64,000 nt of DNA. Origin: Corydoras sp. C115. Lineage: Eukaryota > Chordata > Actinopteri > Siluriformes > Callichthyidae. A program made the position numbers and the translations under genes. The DNA is taken from NCBI GenBank assembly GCA_019802505.1, contig JAFMOC010000059.1:586001-650000 (forward strand), read 5' to 3'. Position 1 is the first letter of the stretch. Every line of letters starts with the position of its first letter. The notes beneath the pieces were generated by a model. It ran no database searches, had not been told where the DNA came from, and worked only from the letters and a program-made list of their open reading frames with translations. This document shows, piece after piece, positions 11,456 through 22,809 of the stretch.

Positions 11456-11654
11456 TCTCTAGATTACTCCATACATTTATTAAAGCAATTTTTTTAATTA
11501 TTTACCTTATACACGGTTCTTACAATATCTAAATACAAAAAACTATACAAACTCACTGTTATGAACATGAAAAAAAAACTAATATATTCTACTGTTTAAA
11601 TTGTAAAATGAGGGCTTTGCTTTTTCACGTCTGTGTAAGACATTAAGGTACATT

Positions 11655-11812
11655 ACACATATGGGGCAATTCAGAGCAGCCAAATTAATTTGAATCCATG
11701 TTTTTGGACTGTGGGTACAAACCAGAGAACATGGAATCTTCACCCAGATTGGCATTTGAACCTGAATCCCCTTCGCTGAGAGCTCTACGTGCTAACCGCT
11801 ATGCCACCGTTT
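11655..11812 (-). repeat. V-SINE, head half only
   Basis: Contains ATATGGGGCAATT, CCATGTTTTTGGACTGTGGG, CACCCAGATTGG, the B-box complement and CTAACCGCTATGCCACCGT. The tail half is absent. Confidence 0.8.
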
Positions 11813-12387
11813 ATAGTCCATCAAATTAGATAAAAAATCTAAAGATAAAATGTAGCCCTGAAGTGTCAGCCCTAATTTGAAGGTGATTAGCCCACTGTGT
11901 GTCACTGCATCATTAGTTTATTCACAGCGGAGCAAGAAAATGTCTTGAATCGATTGATGAGATGTGACATTTGCATCTGGACCCTGTTATTGCCGCTGTC
12001 AACACGAGCGAGAGAGTGCGTGACGGTGGAGAAGATGGCAGGACAGAAAAACCAGAACCATTATGATTATATAAAATTTTAAACACGCAAATATTATAAA
12101 TAAAATTATTATTTATTATATTATCTATTATTTAATAAATAAATGGGTCATTAAATGGATTAACAGAAGATGAGAATTGAAACATACAGACCTGGTCTGC
12201 AAGGCTTCCCTCCAGCCATTTTAATTAGTCCATCACTGGAATGCTCATATATGTAGTTCAAAGTGACAGCTGTCATCCTTTATTTAAACCCCAAGTTAAA
12301 ATTACCTTCAATCAAATAGGTATTAGACTGAAAAAATGGCCAAGGTTTACATTTCCATCAAAGACTATATGAATTAAAATCAAAAGG
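11813..12387. other. Non-coding DNA
   Basis: Contains a very AT-rich ATTTATTATATTATC run near 12090-12140. No recognisable feature. Confidence 0.4.
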
Positions 12388-12790
12388 TAATTATATTCAC
12401 CTTTAAAATGCTGGGGGTAGCATGGTGGTGTAGTGGTCAGCACGTTCGCCTCTAAGTGCTGGGGATGGAGTTTCCATGTTCTCCCCGTGTCTGTGTGTGC
12501 CTTAGGTTTAGAATGAATTATTCAAAATGTCAGTGTGGATTAATTGACCAAAAGAGAAATACTGTACAGGTGTGTACAAAATATACAGATACACTTTATT
12601 AAATACACACAAGATTAGCAAACTAGACAGATTCTGAACACTGACATATCTACCAATGTTACAGTGTAATCATTAAACTGATTTTGTTGTTAAATTGATT
12701 ATTTTCAATTATTTTAATGTAAAGTTTACTTTACTTCCGACGAGTATCCGCTGTGCAGGGGAGAACGTCCCTGACACTGGGAAGATACAC
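12388..12790. repeat. Duplicated segment, copy B (SINE-empty)
   Basis: Paralogous to 9057-9960. GTACAAAATATACAGATACAC and GATTAGCAAACTAGACAG read through the two positions where copy A carries SINEs. Copy B keeps a longer V-SINE fragment (12416-12505) that is internally deleted in copy A. Confidence 0.85.
12416..12505 (+). repeat. V-SINE head fragment with internal deletion
   Basis: GGGGTAGCATGGTGGTGTAG, GTCAGCACGTTCGCCTCTAA, then directly GGAGTTTCCATGTTCTCCCC. The B-box region has been lost. Confidence 0.75.
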
Positions 12791-12905
12791 TTAGACAGGG
12801 CACCAGCCCTTTGCTGGGCACACACTCACACAGATACAAACACACACTATATAGGGGCAATTTAAATGGGGCAATTTAGAGAAGCTAAATTGGACTGTGG
12901 ACCAT
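12755..12905 (-). repeat. V-SINE internal fragment
   Basis: AGGGGAGAACGTCCCTGACA, GATACACTTAGACAGGGCAC, GCTGGGCACACACTCACACAG and GGGGCAATTT, with the last motif duplicated (12854 and 12868). Copy A of the duplicated segment keeps only the first part (9935-9960). Confidence 0.7.
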
Positions 12906-12916
12906 TACATCACAGT

Positions 12917-13727
<811 letters not shown>

Positions 13728-13748
13728 AAAATAATAATAATAAAAAAA

Positions 13749-13784
<36 letters not shown>

Positions 13785-13790
13785 TATATA
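13728..13790. repeat. (AAT)n, poly(A) and (TA)n tract
   Basis: AATAATAATAA, then about 24 A residues, then a TA run leading directly into the left arm of the inverted repeat at 13792. Confidence 0.95.
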
Positions 13791-13791
13791 T

Positions 13792-14015
13792 GGTGGTACA
13801 GGGGTTAGCTCTTCCACCTTACTGCAGCAACTCGGGTTCAATTCAACATTTTATATCAATATATATATATATATATATAATATATATATATATATAAATA
13901 TAAACATAAATACATGCTTACAAACAATCTTAAACAGCATTAAACAAAAGCTTATCAATTTGGAATCAATCCTGAGTTGCTGCAGTAAGGTGGAAGAGTT
14001 AACCCCTGTGCCACC
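13792..14015. repeat. Inverted repeat of a tRNA-like head
   Basis: The left arm at 13792-13845 (GGTGGTACAGGGGTTAGCTC .. CTGCAGCAACTCGGGTTCAA) is matched by its reverse complement at 13964-14015 with only a few mismatches. The loop of about 120 bp is mostly (TA)n. The arms resemble a SINE tRNA-like head (GGGGTTAGC; GGGTTCAATTC) not otherwise seen in the window. Confidence 0.8.
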
Positions 14016-14267
14016 ATACCATCCATATGTGGTCCATCTTAACATCCATAAACACCACAAAAATTTGTGCTACAAAATTGTGATGCCTTAAACATTATTA
14101 TACTTATATATCACACATTGAGGGAGACCTGAAAAAAATAGTATTTTAAATAATATGCTTTTGCACAGTGAAGGTTAATTTTTTTTCAAGATGCAAAGAC
14201 ATTTGAGATGAATGTGTCACTGACTTTCAACATCAATATGCGTCTGTGCACAGGTGAGGGCTATAGG

Positions 14268-14460
14268 GTCTGGTTTTTGGTGTGGTGGTACTCCAGTGGA
14301 CTGCTCAGAGCCCTGACCTTAATCCATCTGAACACCTTGGGATCAAGACTTAAATTGCTAGCCAAGCCTTTAATCAAACATTAGTACCTGACCTAAAGTC
14401 CTTCTACTGAAAAAGTGGCTGTTCGAGCTGCAAGTGCATCAGGAATAATGATCATGCGTC
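14268..14460 (+). mobile_element. Tc1/mariner-type transposase remnant (DDE C-terminal part)
   Basis: GCTCAGAGCCCTGACCTTAA translates to AQSPDLN, then PSEHLG and a stop. SPDLNPxEHL surrounds the third acidic catalytic residue of Tc1/mariner transposases (family knowledge). The downstream string GCCAAGCCTTTAATCAAACATTAGTACCTGACCT matches the continuation usual in fish copies. Frame broken, non-functional. Confidence 0.7.
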
Positions 14461-15078
14461 TTTATATTATTGGCTGAATTTAATTTTACTGTAGTATTTC
14501 ATTCGCCACATAATTTGTCCGTGAGACTACTTTATTGCTAATATAGCTTTTAATATAAACCATATAATTCAATGAGTTAGAGCCTTAATAATACATCAAT
14601 TATTAATGAGGAAGATATTAAAATTATGTTTGATTATAAATATTTTAGTGACGCATGAGCCACTTGATTCAAGAGATTGATAAGATCACTTGGTTCTAGA
14701 ATGGGTATCGCCTATTTTTTTACCCATAATTCAGAACTGTCTCAGAAAGCAAAAAGCACTTGAATTGCTCATGAGGGCCTAAACAGATTTAAATGCAGAG
14801 GCATGGCAGCCTGAAATACCTAAATGTAATGTCAAACATCAGATGGAGTGGCATTAAGCACAGTGTCGTCTGAGTCAGTGAAGCAACAGAAACAAGTTCT
14901 CACACATAGTTCTGTCTAATGTGAAGTGATTTGCTTTTCTGTTCTCAGGAAATAAGAAGACTGACAACACTGAAATCCTGCTACTGGCTCTTATTTGTGT
15001 TGGGTAAACAGTAAGGTTGGGTTAAAGCTGCCCACTGATACATTGTCATGTGAAAAATAACCCATAACTTGTTTTAAC
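14461..15078. other. Non-coding DNA
   Basis: Low-GC sequence, no recurrent repeat, no RNA gene. Confidence 0.4.
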
Positions 15079-15089
15079 ATGTTTAACCC

Positions 15090-15441
15090 GGGCGGCACGG
15101 TGGCTTAGTGGTTAGCACGTTCGCCTCTCAGCGCTAGGGATTCCCGGTTCGAATCCCCATCTGGGTGGAGTTTCCATGTTCTCCCCGTGTCTGCGTGGGT
15201 TTCCTCCGGGTTCTCCGGTTTCCTCCCACAGTCCAAAAACATGGATCAAGTCAATTGAATTCTCCAAAAATTGCCCCATATAGAGTGTGTCTGTGTGAGT
15301 GAGTGTGTGCCCAGCGATGGATTGGCGCCCTGTCCTGGGTCTATCTGCCCAGCGCCCGAGACGTTCTCCCCTGGATGGGCATAGGAACCCCACCGCGACC
15401 CTAATAGAGGATAAAGCGGGAGATAATGAATGAATGAATGA
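15090..15441 (+). repeat. V-SINE, full length with 11-bp TSD
   Basis: One of the cleanest copies. Head GGCGGCACGGTGGCTTAGTG (A box TGGCTTAGTGG), B box GGTTCGAATCC, core GGAGTTTCCATGTTCTCCCC..CTCCGGTTTCCTCCCACAGT, then GCGATGGATTGGCGCCCTGT and the tail AAGCGGGAGATAATGAATGA. TSD ATGTTTAACCC at 15079-15089 and 15442-15452. It belongs to the (GAATG)n-tailed subtype. Confidence 0.97.
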
Positions 15442-15591
15442 ATGTTTAACCCATAACATGTACACGCATTGATTCACATACATCATGTTATTAGAAGTTG
15501 TGGACATTCCTTTTTGGTTCTGCCATCATCCTTTATTTCTTTTTCTGCTAACAGTTTGCATTGCTTGTATATTGAGTCATTACTCTGAAGT

Positions 15592-15956
15592 TGGACGGCA
15601 CGGTGGCTTAGTGGTTGGCATGTTCTCCTCTCAGTACTAGGGATTCCCATTTCAAATCCCAATCTGGTTGGAGTTTCCATGTTCTCCCCGTGTCCGTGTG
15701 GGTTTCCTCCAGGTTCTCCGGTTTCCTCCCACAGTCCAAAAAACATGGATCAAGGTCAATTGAATTCTCCAAATTGCCCCATATAGGGTGTGTCTGTGTG
15801 AGTGAGTTTGTGCCCAGCGATAGATTGGTGCCCTGTCCTGGGTGTATCTGCCCAGCGCCCGAAACGTTCTCCCCTGGATGGGGAACCCCCCCACACACAC
15901 ACACACTCGCGACCCTAGTAGAGGATAAAGCGGAAGATAATGGATGGATGGATGGA
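15592..15956 (+). repeat. V-SINE, full length with 11-bp TSD
   Basis: TSD TACTCTGAAGT at 15581-15591 and 15957-15967. It is the (GGATG)n-tailed subtype with AAGCGGAAG and GATAGATTGG. It carries an extra (CA)n expansion, CCCCCCACACACACACACACTC, just before GCGACCC. It lies 150 bp downstream of another full copy in the same orientation. Confidence 0.96.
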
Positions 15957-15967
15957 TACTCTGAAGT

Positions 15968-16857
15968 GGTAACCTTGTATGTCTTTTCAGCTCTTTTTTT
16001 TAATTGATGGATTAAACTTTATTACACCTCTGCAATTTGGTAAAGAGGACTGGACTCTTATTTGATGTGGAATAATGTTTACTCTTGGTGTGTTGCGTTT
16101 TGATATAATATTTAAAATGCCACTTAAAAGCCATTCCAACATTTTTATAGTTTATAAGGATTTATAAGGATAGATTTATAAGGGGGACTTGCTTCCTCAA
16201 ACCAACAACCTTTGTAATTATAATTGTTTAAAATATTTCTTAATTTATTAAAGTAAGTAGCAGATTATGTCCTATGGTGCTAACCATGATCTTCCTGTAT
16301 AGAAACGTACACTCGACTAATAATGTGCAAAACATTTGACACTGTTAGCATTAAAATTAGAGCAGTCACAAAGGTCGTCTGTGTGGATGGTAATAATATT
16401 CAAGAAGTGTTCCATCAGCTGTGTTTTTATTACTTTAAATACCTCAAAGCTGTTGTAGTATATTTTACTAATAGCATTACAAAAAAAAACTAAAAAGGAA
16501 GGTGAACCACAAATAAGGACAAAGTATGCAAATGATGCTACAATGTCTAACAGAGGTTCATTAAGTCCGAACCTTTTGAATGTCATCTTTGTCTTTTTAT
16601 TGCAATAAATGACCTTAGTTCTAATTCTGCTTTTCTTTCTGATCTTCTGTGAAAACAACTGTTTGATCTCACCTTCAGCGCCTGCAAAACAATCAATAAC
16701 TATTGGATTTGAAGTCTACATTCAGTAAATCCTTACAGATGCGTTTTTGAAACTTTTTTTATTGACTTCATATTTTCCAGTTCTTACCGTCAGTTTCTAA
16801 ATGCTGTCATCATTTTTTTCATTTGATAAGTTTTTATTTCTTCATTGTTCCATTGTT
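15968..16857. other. Non-coding DNA
   Basis: Includes a small tandem TTTATAAGGA repeat (16151-16180) and a chance 113-codon minus frame at 16317-16658. Nothing else noted. Confidence 0.4.
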
Positions 16858-16858
16858 C

Positions 16859-17166
16859 GGTGGTTTAGTGGTTAGCACGTTCACCTCTCAGTGCTAGGGA
16901 GCTTCCATGTTCTTCCCATATCTGTGTGGGTTTCCTCCGGGCTCTCCAGTTTCCTCCCACATTCCAAAAACATGGATCAAGGTCAATTAAATTCTCCAAA
17001 TTGCCCCATATAGAGTGTGTTAGTGTGAGTGAGTGTGCCCAGCGATAGATTGGCGCCCTGTCCTGGGTGTATCTGCCCAGCGCCCGAAACGTTCTCCCCT
17101 GGATGGGCATGGGGAACCCCCCACAACCCTAGTAGAGGATAAAGCAGAAGATAATGGATGGATGGT
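16859..17166 (+). repeat. V-SINE with deleted B-box region
   Basis: The head TGGTTTAGTGGTTAGCACG..CAGTGCTAGGGA joins directly to GCTTCCATGTTCTTCCC. The whole B box and pre-core segment are missing while core and tail (GGATGGATGG) are intact. Without a B box the copy could not be transcribed from its own pol III promoter. Confidence 0.9.
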
Positions 17167-17198
17167 TGTTTAGTAATCATTTTTTTTTTTTTTTTCTT

Positions 17199-17455
17199 CT
17201 TTCATTATCTTCCACTTAATCCTATACTAGGGTCATGGGTGGTGATGGGGCATCCAGGGGAGAACATTTTGGGCACTGGGCAGTTACACCTAGGATACAC
17301 AAACACACACTATATGGTCAATTAAGAGCAGCCAGTTTACCTTGAATCAATATTTTGGACCATGGAAGGACACCGGAGAGCCCAGAGAAAACCCATGTGG
17401 ACACGGGGAGAACATGGAAACTCCACCCAGATCGACACCACTTTGCCGCATATAA
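17199..17455 (-). repeat. V-SINE, partial, diverged
   Basis: TTTCATTATCTTCCACTTAA, CTAGGGTCATGGG, CATCCAGGGGAGAACATTTTGGG, GGACACGGGGAGAACATGGA and CCACCCAGATCG. The head is lost. Confidence 0.8.
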
Positions 17456-18344
17456 ATAATTGATTAAAGTCTGTTTTATATCTCTATCCCAGATCTCAAG
17501 AGCACAGTACAATCCAAAATACAACCATTAGGATTGCCTTTGTTTCACACTGAGCTTATGAAAACCAAGAACCCAAGTCCTGACTGTATAGACTGTGGTG
17601 TATAGACAAGTTAATGCGATAGTAGGTTGGTAACATTATGTTTTTTTTTTACATGTATCTGACAGTTGCAAGTTAACCCAGATAGAGTGATTCATACTTT
17701 ACAGTTGGTCTGCTTTTGACACATAATTTTCCAACCGCTTTGATATATCACTCAGCTTCTCTTATTTTGATACATGGCTAGACTTCACACACAAGCATGC
17801 ATTTCACACGTTATATATGACGTAAAATAAATCATACTTTGGACATTATCTGACTGTTTATGGGGGTACTTAAGCTGGAACTAAATTACACTTGACTGCA
17901 GCAGTCAGTTCCATTTGTCAAGCCTTTGAAGCCACCCAATGTTGGCACACTACTTGGAGATAAAGCGTGACACCTGTCACAAGTGACAAATAGGTGTGGG
18001 AAGTAGATCTGCTGTTTGATCCTTATGTTTACATGCTTAGCATTGGCCAGATGTCACTGTGACATGACCAGAGTGAAACAGGCGGCTTTAAATGAGCCAG
18101 GCATAAGAATGTGATGCGCTATATAGTGTTTGCACTCTATGCAAATGCTCAATTAGACTGTACTCCATATCAACAAGATGGAACATTTATATAGAGTTCC
18201 ACTTCTGTCCACACTCGCTGTGTTTCATTGGAAATGCTTATAGGTTGTGCACTAGAACCTAGTTTTTTTTTTCTTATGACCCTCAGAATTCTGCACAAGG
18301 TAAAAGGCGAGCCATCCATCGCAAATGGTGCAGCTTGATTTGGA
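17456..18344. other. Non-coding DNA, possibly with regulatory elements
   Basis: No repeat and no coding frame. The part around 17850-18150 has higher complexity and GC than its surroundings, but I see no specific motif set that proves function. Confidence 0.3.
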
Positions 18345-18355
18345 GCGTCAGTGTG

Positions 18356-18661
18356 GCCATCCCATCTATTATCTTCGTCCCCAGTACCATCCAGGGGAGA
18401 ATATTTTGGGCACTGGGCAGATATACCTATGACAGGACACCAATCTGTCGCTGGGCCCACGCTCACTCATACACAAAAGACAAATTGGAGAATTTAGACC
18501 TTGATCCATGTTTTTGGACTATGGGAGGAAACCAAAGAACCCGGTGGAAACCCACGTGGACACGGGAAGAACATGAACACTCCACCCAGATTGGGATTCG
18601 AACCGGGAATTCCTAGCGCTGAGAGGAGAACATGCAAACCACTAAGCTACCGTGCTGCCCG
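18356..18661 (-). repeat. V-SINE with 11-bp imperfect TSD
   Basis: TSD GCGTCAGTGTG (18345-18355) against GCATCAGTGTG (18662-18672). Diverged, with CCCAGTACCATCCAGGGGAG replacing the usual GGTTCCCCATGCCC stretch. Confidence 0.88.
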
Positions 18662-18769
18662 GCATCAGTGTGTCTTTATAGGGAAATCACACACAGCACG
18701 GCATGTACTAATTCCCCTAAATAATCAAGTTTTTTATTAATAATCTCAGGCTACAGTAACTTAACCACT

Positions 18770-18995
18770 ATGTAGGTGGCACAGCACTTAGTGCATCCAC
18801 CATGTGATTAAAATAGTCCCTGATTTGATTACCGGTCAGGTTTAACAAAAGTCCGCATGACCTGGGTTTACTCCAGGTCCTCATGTTTCCTTTTACATTA
18901 CAAAGATATTCCAATACTGACCTAACCGCCAGCATTATGGTCGCTGATACACCAAATGTGCCCTGTGAGTGGAATGTGGGAACTCGTAACTAATA
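18770..18995 (+). repeat. Very old SINE-like relic
   Basis: AGGTGGCACAGCACTTAGTG, GATTACCGGTCAGG, GACCTGGGTTTACTCCAGGTCCTCATGTTTCC and ATTACAAAGA follow the V-SINE order (head, B box, core) at low identity. Confidence 0.4.
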
Positions 18996-19570
18996 TACTT
19001 TTTGTTTATCCGCCTTCCTGTTCTTCTCAACTAAATAGAAGGTGTAAACAAGAAGGGTCATGAAAAAGTTTTATAAGCTTTGTACTGTTTTAGTCACTCT
19101 TTTTTTTTTCTGTCACTTTTTTTTTTAGCACAAACCAAAGCTGCTGCAGAACGCTGCATGTGTTTATCAATACTTTGACTCATCAGACATTCTCAGGTGT
19201 TATTTGTCTCTAGGTTCTACTGAAGACTTCTGCAGACCATGTCTCACCTTTACATTCCTTAAGTGTTAATGAATTCTGTAGGGGGTGACAGGACACACTT
19301 TTGAGTAAAGCATCTGATTTCCATGGACGTTCTCGCTCCGCTAATTTATGATTTTGTTATATAACTGCTCTGTGTACACAGTGAAGTAGAACTTGTTAGC
19401 CTGGCACAGCTTTGGAATGCATATGAAGCAGAGCTATACAAAGCTTACCTGTGTACCACCTTAACCGTTCACTAAATCACGGCATCTGAATATTTATTCC
19501 TTTTTACAGCTCAGCAACTGCAAACACTTAATAAGCAATAAGTAGTATAATAGGAAGAATGTTTAACCCT
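18996..19570. other. Non-coding DNA
   Basis: T-runs near 19099 and 19118. No repeat or gene identified. Confidence 0.4.
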
Positions 19571-19670
19571 TTAGATAAGATAAGACAAGTTAAGATAAAC
19601 CTTTATTTGTCCCACAATGGGGAAATTCCCATTCTCACAGCAGATACATTAGAAGAAGGGTGAAAAAGGT
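19571..19670 (-). mobile_element. LINE 3' end
   Basis: GATAAGATAAGACAAGTTAAGATAAACCTTTATTTGTCCCACAATGGGGAAATTC is, on the minus strand, the well-known fish LINE terminus GAATTTCCCC..GGGACAAATAAAGG followed by a TATCTTA-type simple tail. Only the terminus remains. Confidence 0.65.
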
Positions 19671-19780
19671 ATCCAGTCATTAGAAGAGATTTAAATAAAA
19701 AACTAGGAAGAATTTTAAATAGAATTAGAAATCTATATATACACAATAAAATTCTAAATTTCAGTTATTTACAGTCCTAC

Positions 19781-20230
19781 TGTCACAGGTGCCTGGTGCA
19801 CCTGTCCCTCATTTATTTTACTCATGGACTCCGTTGGGTGATTGGTTTATTTTGTGCACATAACTGGGTGTGTTTTGTATTTAGTTTCGGTCTCCCATTT
19901 TCCCGGTGCACGTCTTTGTTTGTGGTTTTTACCCAGGTGTTAGTCGCGTTGTTTCGTTCCCCCCTTTCTGTTGGTGTCCCTACACCATTTTTAATAATAA
20001 ATTCGTTTTGTTTTTTATCCCGGTGTCTCGAACTCTCCCTCCGCGCTCAACCACGGAGCAACGTTGTGCATTACTTCCACGCAGGTGGTATTCGTGGGAG
20101 CGTTTTACCCGACGGACCGGTGTACGCATTCTTTCCTGCGTAGCCGTTCCCGGGAAACGCTCACCAGGCGCGAGCGGCTTACGCAGTTTCCCCGCGTAAC
20201 CGATCTCCAGGGGAAGAACGATCGCTAACA
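19781..20230 (+). mobile_element. Solo LTR
   Basis: 450 bp, starting TGTCACAGGTGCCTGGTGCA and ending GATCGCTAACA. The flanking 5-mers are CCTAC (19776-19780) and CCCAC (20231-20235), a TSD with one mismatch. AATAATAAATT near 19992 can serve as a poly(A) signal. GC is well above the surroundings in the 3' half. No internal retroelement sequence remains, which fits LTR-LTR recombination. Open frames here are chance. Confidence 0.7.
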
Positions 20231-20507
20231 CCCACAATAGAGGAATAAAATGAATCAATATTGCACATATGGTATCTGATATGAATCATGAAGTCACATG
20301 TCCATTTCAATCTTCTGGGGAGAGTTTTTGGGTTGTTTTGTGGAAATTTGTGCTCTTCAGATCTGAAGTCAAGCATAGATGATAAATGTATGATAGATAA
20401 GGTGATAAGGTATGATATAGTGTTACACTTGATTTAAAGTTAATATCCAGTAAGTATATAAGCAAACACTTGCTTTAAAAAAATAAATTAAAAAATAATA
20501 AATTTAA

Positions 20508-20845
20508 GGCGGCACGGTGGCTTAGTGGTTAACACGTTCTCCTCTCAGCGCTAGGGATTCCCGGTTCGAATCCCCATCTGGGTGGAGTTTCCATGTTCTC
20601 CCCGTGTCCGCGTGAGTTTCCTCCGGTTTCCTCCCACAGTCCAAAAACATGGATCAAGTTCTAAATTGCCCCATATAGAGTGTGTTTGAGTGTTTCAGTG
20701 TGTCAGTGTGTGCCCAGCGATGGATTGGCGCCCTGTCCTGGGTGTATCTGCCCAGCGCCCGAGACGTTCTCCCCTGGATGGGCATGGGGAACCCCATCGC
20801 TACCCTAATAGAGGATAAAGCGGGAGATAATGAATAAATGAATAC
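20508..20845 (+). repeat. V-SINE, near full length
   Basis: Clean head and core. There is a small deletion in the segment after ATGGATCAAG and a GAGTGTTTCAGTGTGTCAGTG variant. Tail is AAGCGGGAGATAATGAATAA. Short TSD ATTTAA (20502-20507 and 20846-20851). Confidence 0.93.
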
Positions 20846-20892
20846 ATTTAAATTCTATAGTGTTACTAGTATTATATACTAGTATAGTATTA

Positions 20893-20945
20893 CTTTTGTA
20901 CGTCTCTTTGGATAAAAGCATCTGCTAAATGACTAAATGTAGGTA
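20893..20945 (+). repeat. L2-type 3' tail fragment
   Basis: CTTTGGATAAAAGCATCTGCTAAATGACTAAATGTAG. Only the tail of an L2-tailed SINE or its LINE partner is present. Confidence 0.7.
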
Positions 20946-22143
20946 GGAGAAGGCTTTTAACATGACCTTATGATGTTAAGTATAAAGTACAAAGTTAAAA
21001 CTTATTTCTCTTGTGTTTTTCTAATAATAAATATAAAGAAATAATATTATATAAATAAATAATATTTTCCTATTTAGCATAATCCTTACCAATGTCTCCA
21101 AATACCAAACAGGTCTTACCAAACTCCAATAGCCTTAATAATGTTAAAATGCTTTCTGCACCAGGATGTGTGGCATTTAAAATCCAACCCAGAACAGGTT
21201 ATGAGTTCATATGTATCTAGCCGAAGACCAAAATTATTTTAATTCGAAATCATTTTTAAGACTTCTCATCTGCAGCCCTGTTAGAAGTAATCTTGATGAA
21301 AATCTGATTTTCATTTTGACCAATCAACTGATGAGACTGACAGTAATGGTAAGGAAACGAATCAGGACTGAGATGTAGGCTAATCAGAGAACAGAGTTTT
21401 AAAGTATTATTTAACTAATTCTAGGTCCACCTTTGGATTTAAAATAGAAACATGTTTTAGCACGTGTTTTTAAGAATGTTCATAAGAACAAAGTTAATGT
21501 AAGCCATTTCATTAATAAATTATCAAAAAAAATAATCACACTACCTAAGTTACACTAACAAAGGAATTAGTATTTTTTTTTTAAAGCCAATTTACATTTA
21601 ACGTTAACACATTTCATTTAGGATTGAATTATTTGTAATATGTGTATTTCTACTATAAAGACGATTAGATGTCTAATAAAGTCCAAAATTAAGATGTTAC
21701 TTTACTTTCCCACATGAGGATCTCCTAAATAAATAATAACAGATATTCTTGTTTGTCTGCAATTATGGAAATACTGAAAAGGAAATTATTCTGTTACATA
21801 GTCACATTTCTGTCATAGTGTCTGCTTGATTGAAATAAAAAGAGATTTAAATGAGCACTATTGGATTTTACATAACACATCTTATTGCTTGAATTTAATT
21901 CTTTCCCAGTTCTGATATTCACTTGCACTCGTAACCAACGTACACTCGAGGCAGGTGAACACTTAATTCTATTATATTGATATCATTTTCAATGATCGAA
22001 TTCATAAAGCCGCTCAAAGACCACTACATAGCAGGAATTTTTGGGTGGTAGATGATGTTTGCTCACTGTAGACACCATTGTAGATAGAAGTCAGAAACAG
22101 TAGTGCAATTGTTAAAGCACAATTTTAAACAAGTTTAAAAAGG
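20946..22143. other. Non-coding AT-rich DNA
   Basis: About 1.2 kb with AATAATATTATATAAATAA runs. No repeat shared with the rest of the window and no gene signal. Confidence 0.45.
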
Positions 22144-22157
22144 GTATGTTTGTCACA

Positions 22158-22503
22158 GGGCGGCACAGTGGCTTAGTGGTTGGCATGTTCTCTCAGCACT
22201 AGGGATTCCTGGTTCGAATCCCCATCTGGGTGGAGTTTCCATGTTCTCCCCGTGTCCGTGTGGGTTTCCTCCAGGTCCTCCGGTTTCCTCCCACAGTGCA
22301 AAAACATGGATCAAGTCAATTGAGTTCTCCAAATTGCCCCATATAGAGTGTGTATGTCTGTGTGAGTGAATGTGTGCCCAGCGATAGATTGGCGCTCTGT
22401 CCTGGGTGTATCTGCCCAGTGCCTGAAACATTCTCCCCTGGATGGGCATGGGGAACCTCCCCTCGACCCTAATATAGGATAAAGTGGAAGATAATGAATG
22501 AAT
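22158..22503 (+). repeat. V-SINE nested in LTR, 14-bp TSD
   Basis: TSD GTATGTTTGTCACA at 22144-22157 and 22504-22517. The duplicated target spans the junction between the host flank and the LTR start, so the V-SINE landed 7 bp inside the LTR. Confidence 0.96.
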
Positions 22504-22597
22504 GTATGTTTGTCACATTAATCGGTCGCTGGTGGTACTGCCGGCTCTTCGGGACTGTTCATCAGTGCCCACTATTGGACCCTGTTTGTTGTTTGTG

Positions 22598-22809
22598 GGC
22601 GCGGTAGCTTAGTGGTTAGGGCGTTGGGCTATCAATCTGAAGGTTGGGGGTTCAAATCCCAGGTCCACTGAAGTTACCAATGTGGGTCCTTGAGCAAGAC
22701 CCTTAACCCTCATTGCTCCAGGGATGTTGTGATTAACCCTGTGCTCACCTTGTAAGTCGCTTTGGATAAAAGCGTCCAATAAATGACCAAATGTAAATGT
22801 AAATGTAAA
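22598..22809 (+). repeat. L2-tailed SINE nested in LTR, 8-bp TSD
   Basis: TSD TGTTTGTG at 22590-22597 and 22810-22817. Full copy: GGCGCGGTAGCTTAGTGGTT, GGGGGTTCAAATCCCAGG, GGGTCCTTGAGCAAGACCC, GTAAGTCGCTTTGGATAAAA and a (TGTAAA)n tail. Confidence 0.95.

Noticed and set aside
15090..15170. tRNA gene (A and B boxes present)
   Set aside because: The boxes belong to the SINE head. There is no cloverleaf with acceptor stem and anticodon arm, and the same sequence recurs dozens of times joined to the SINE body.
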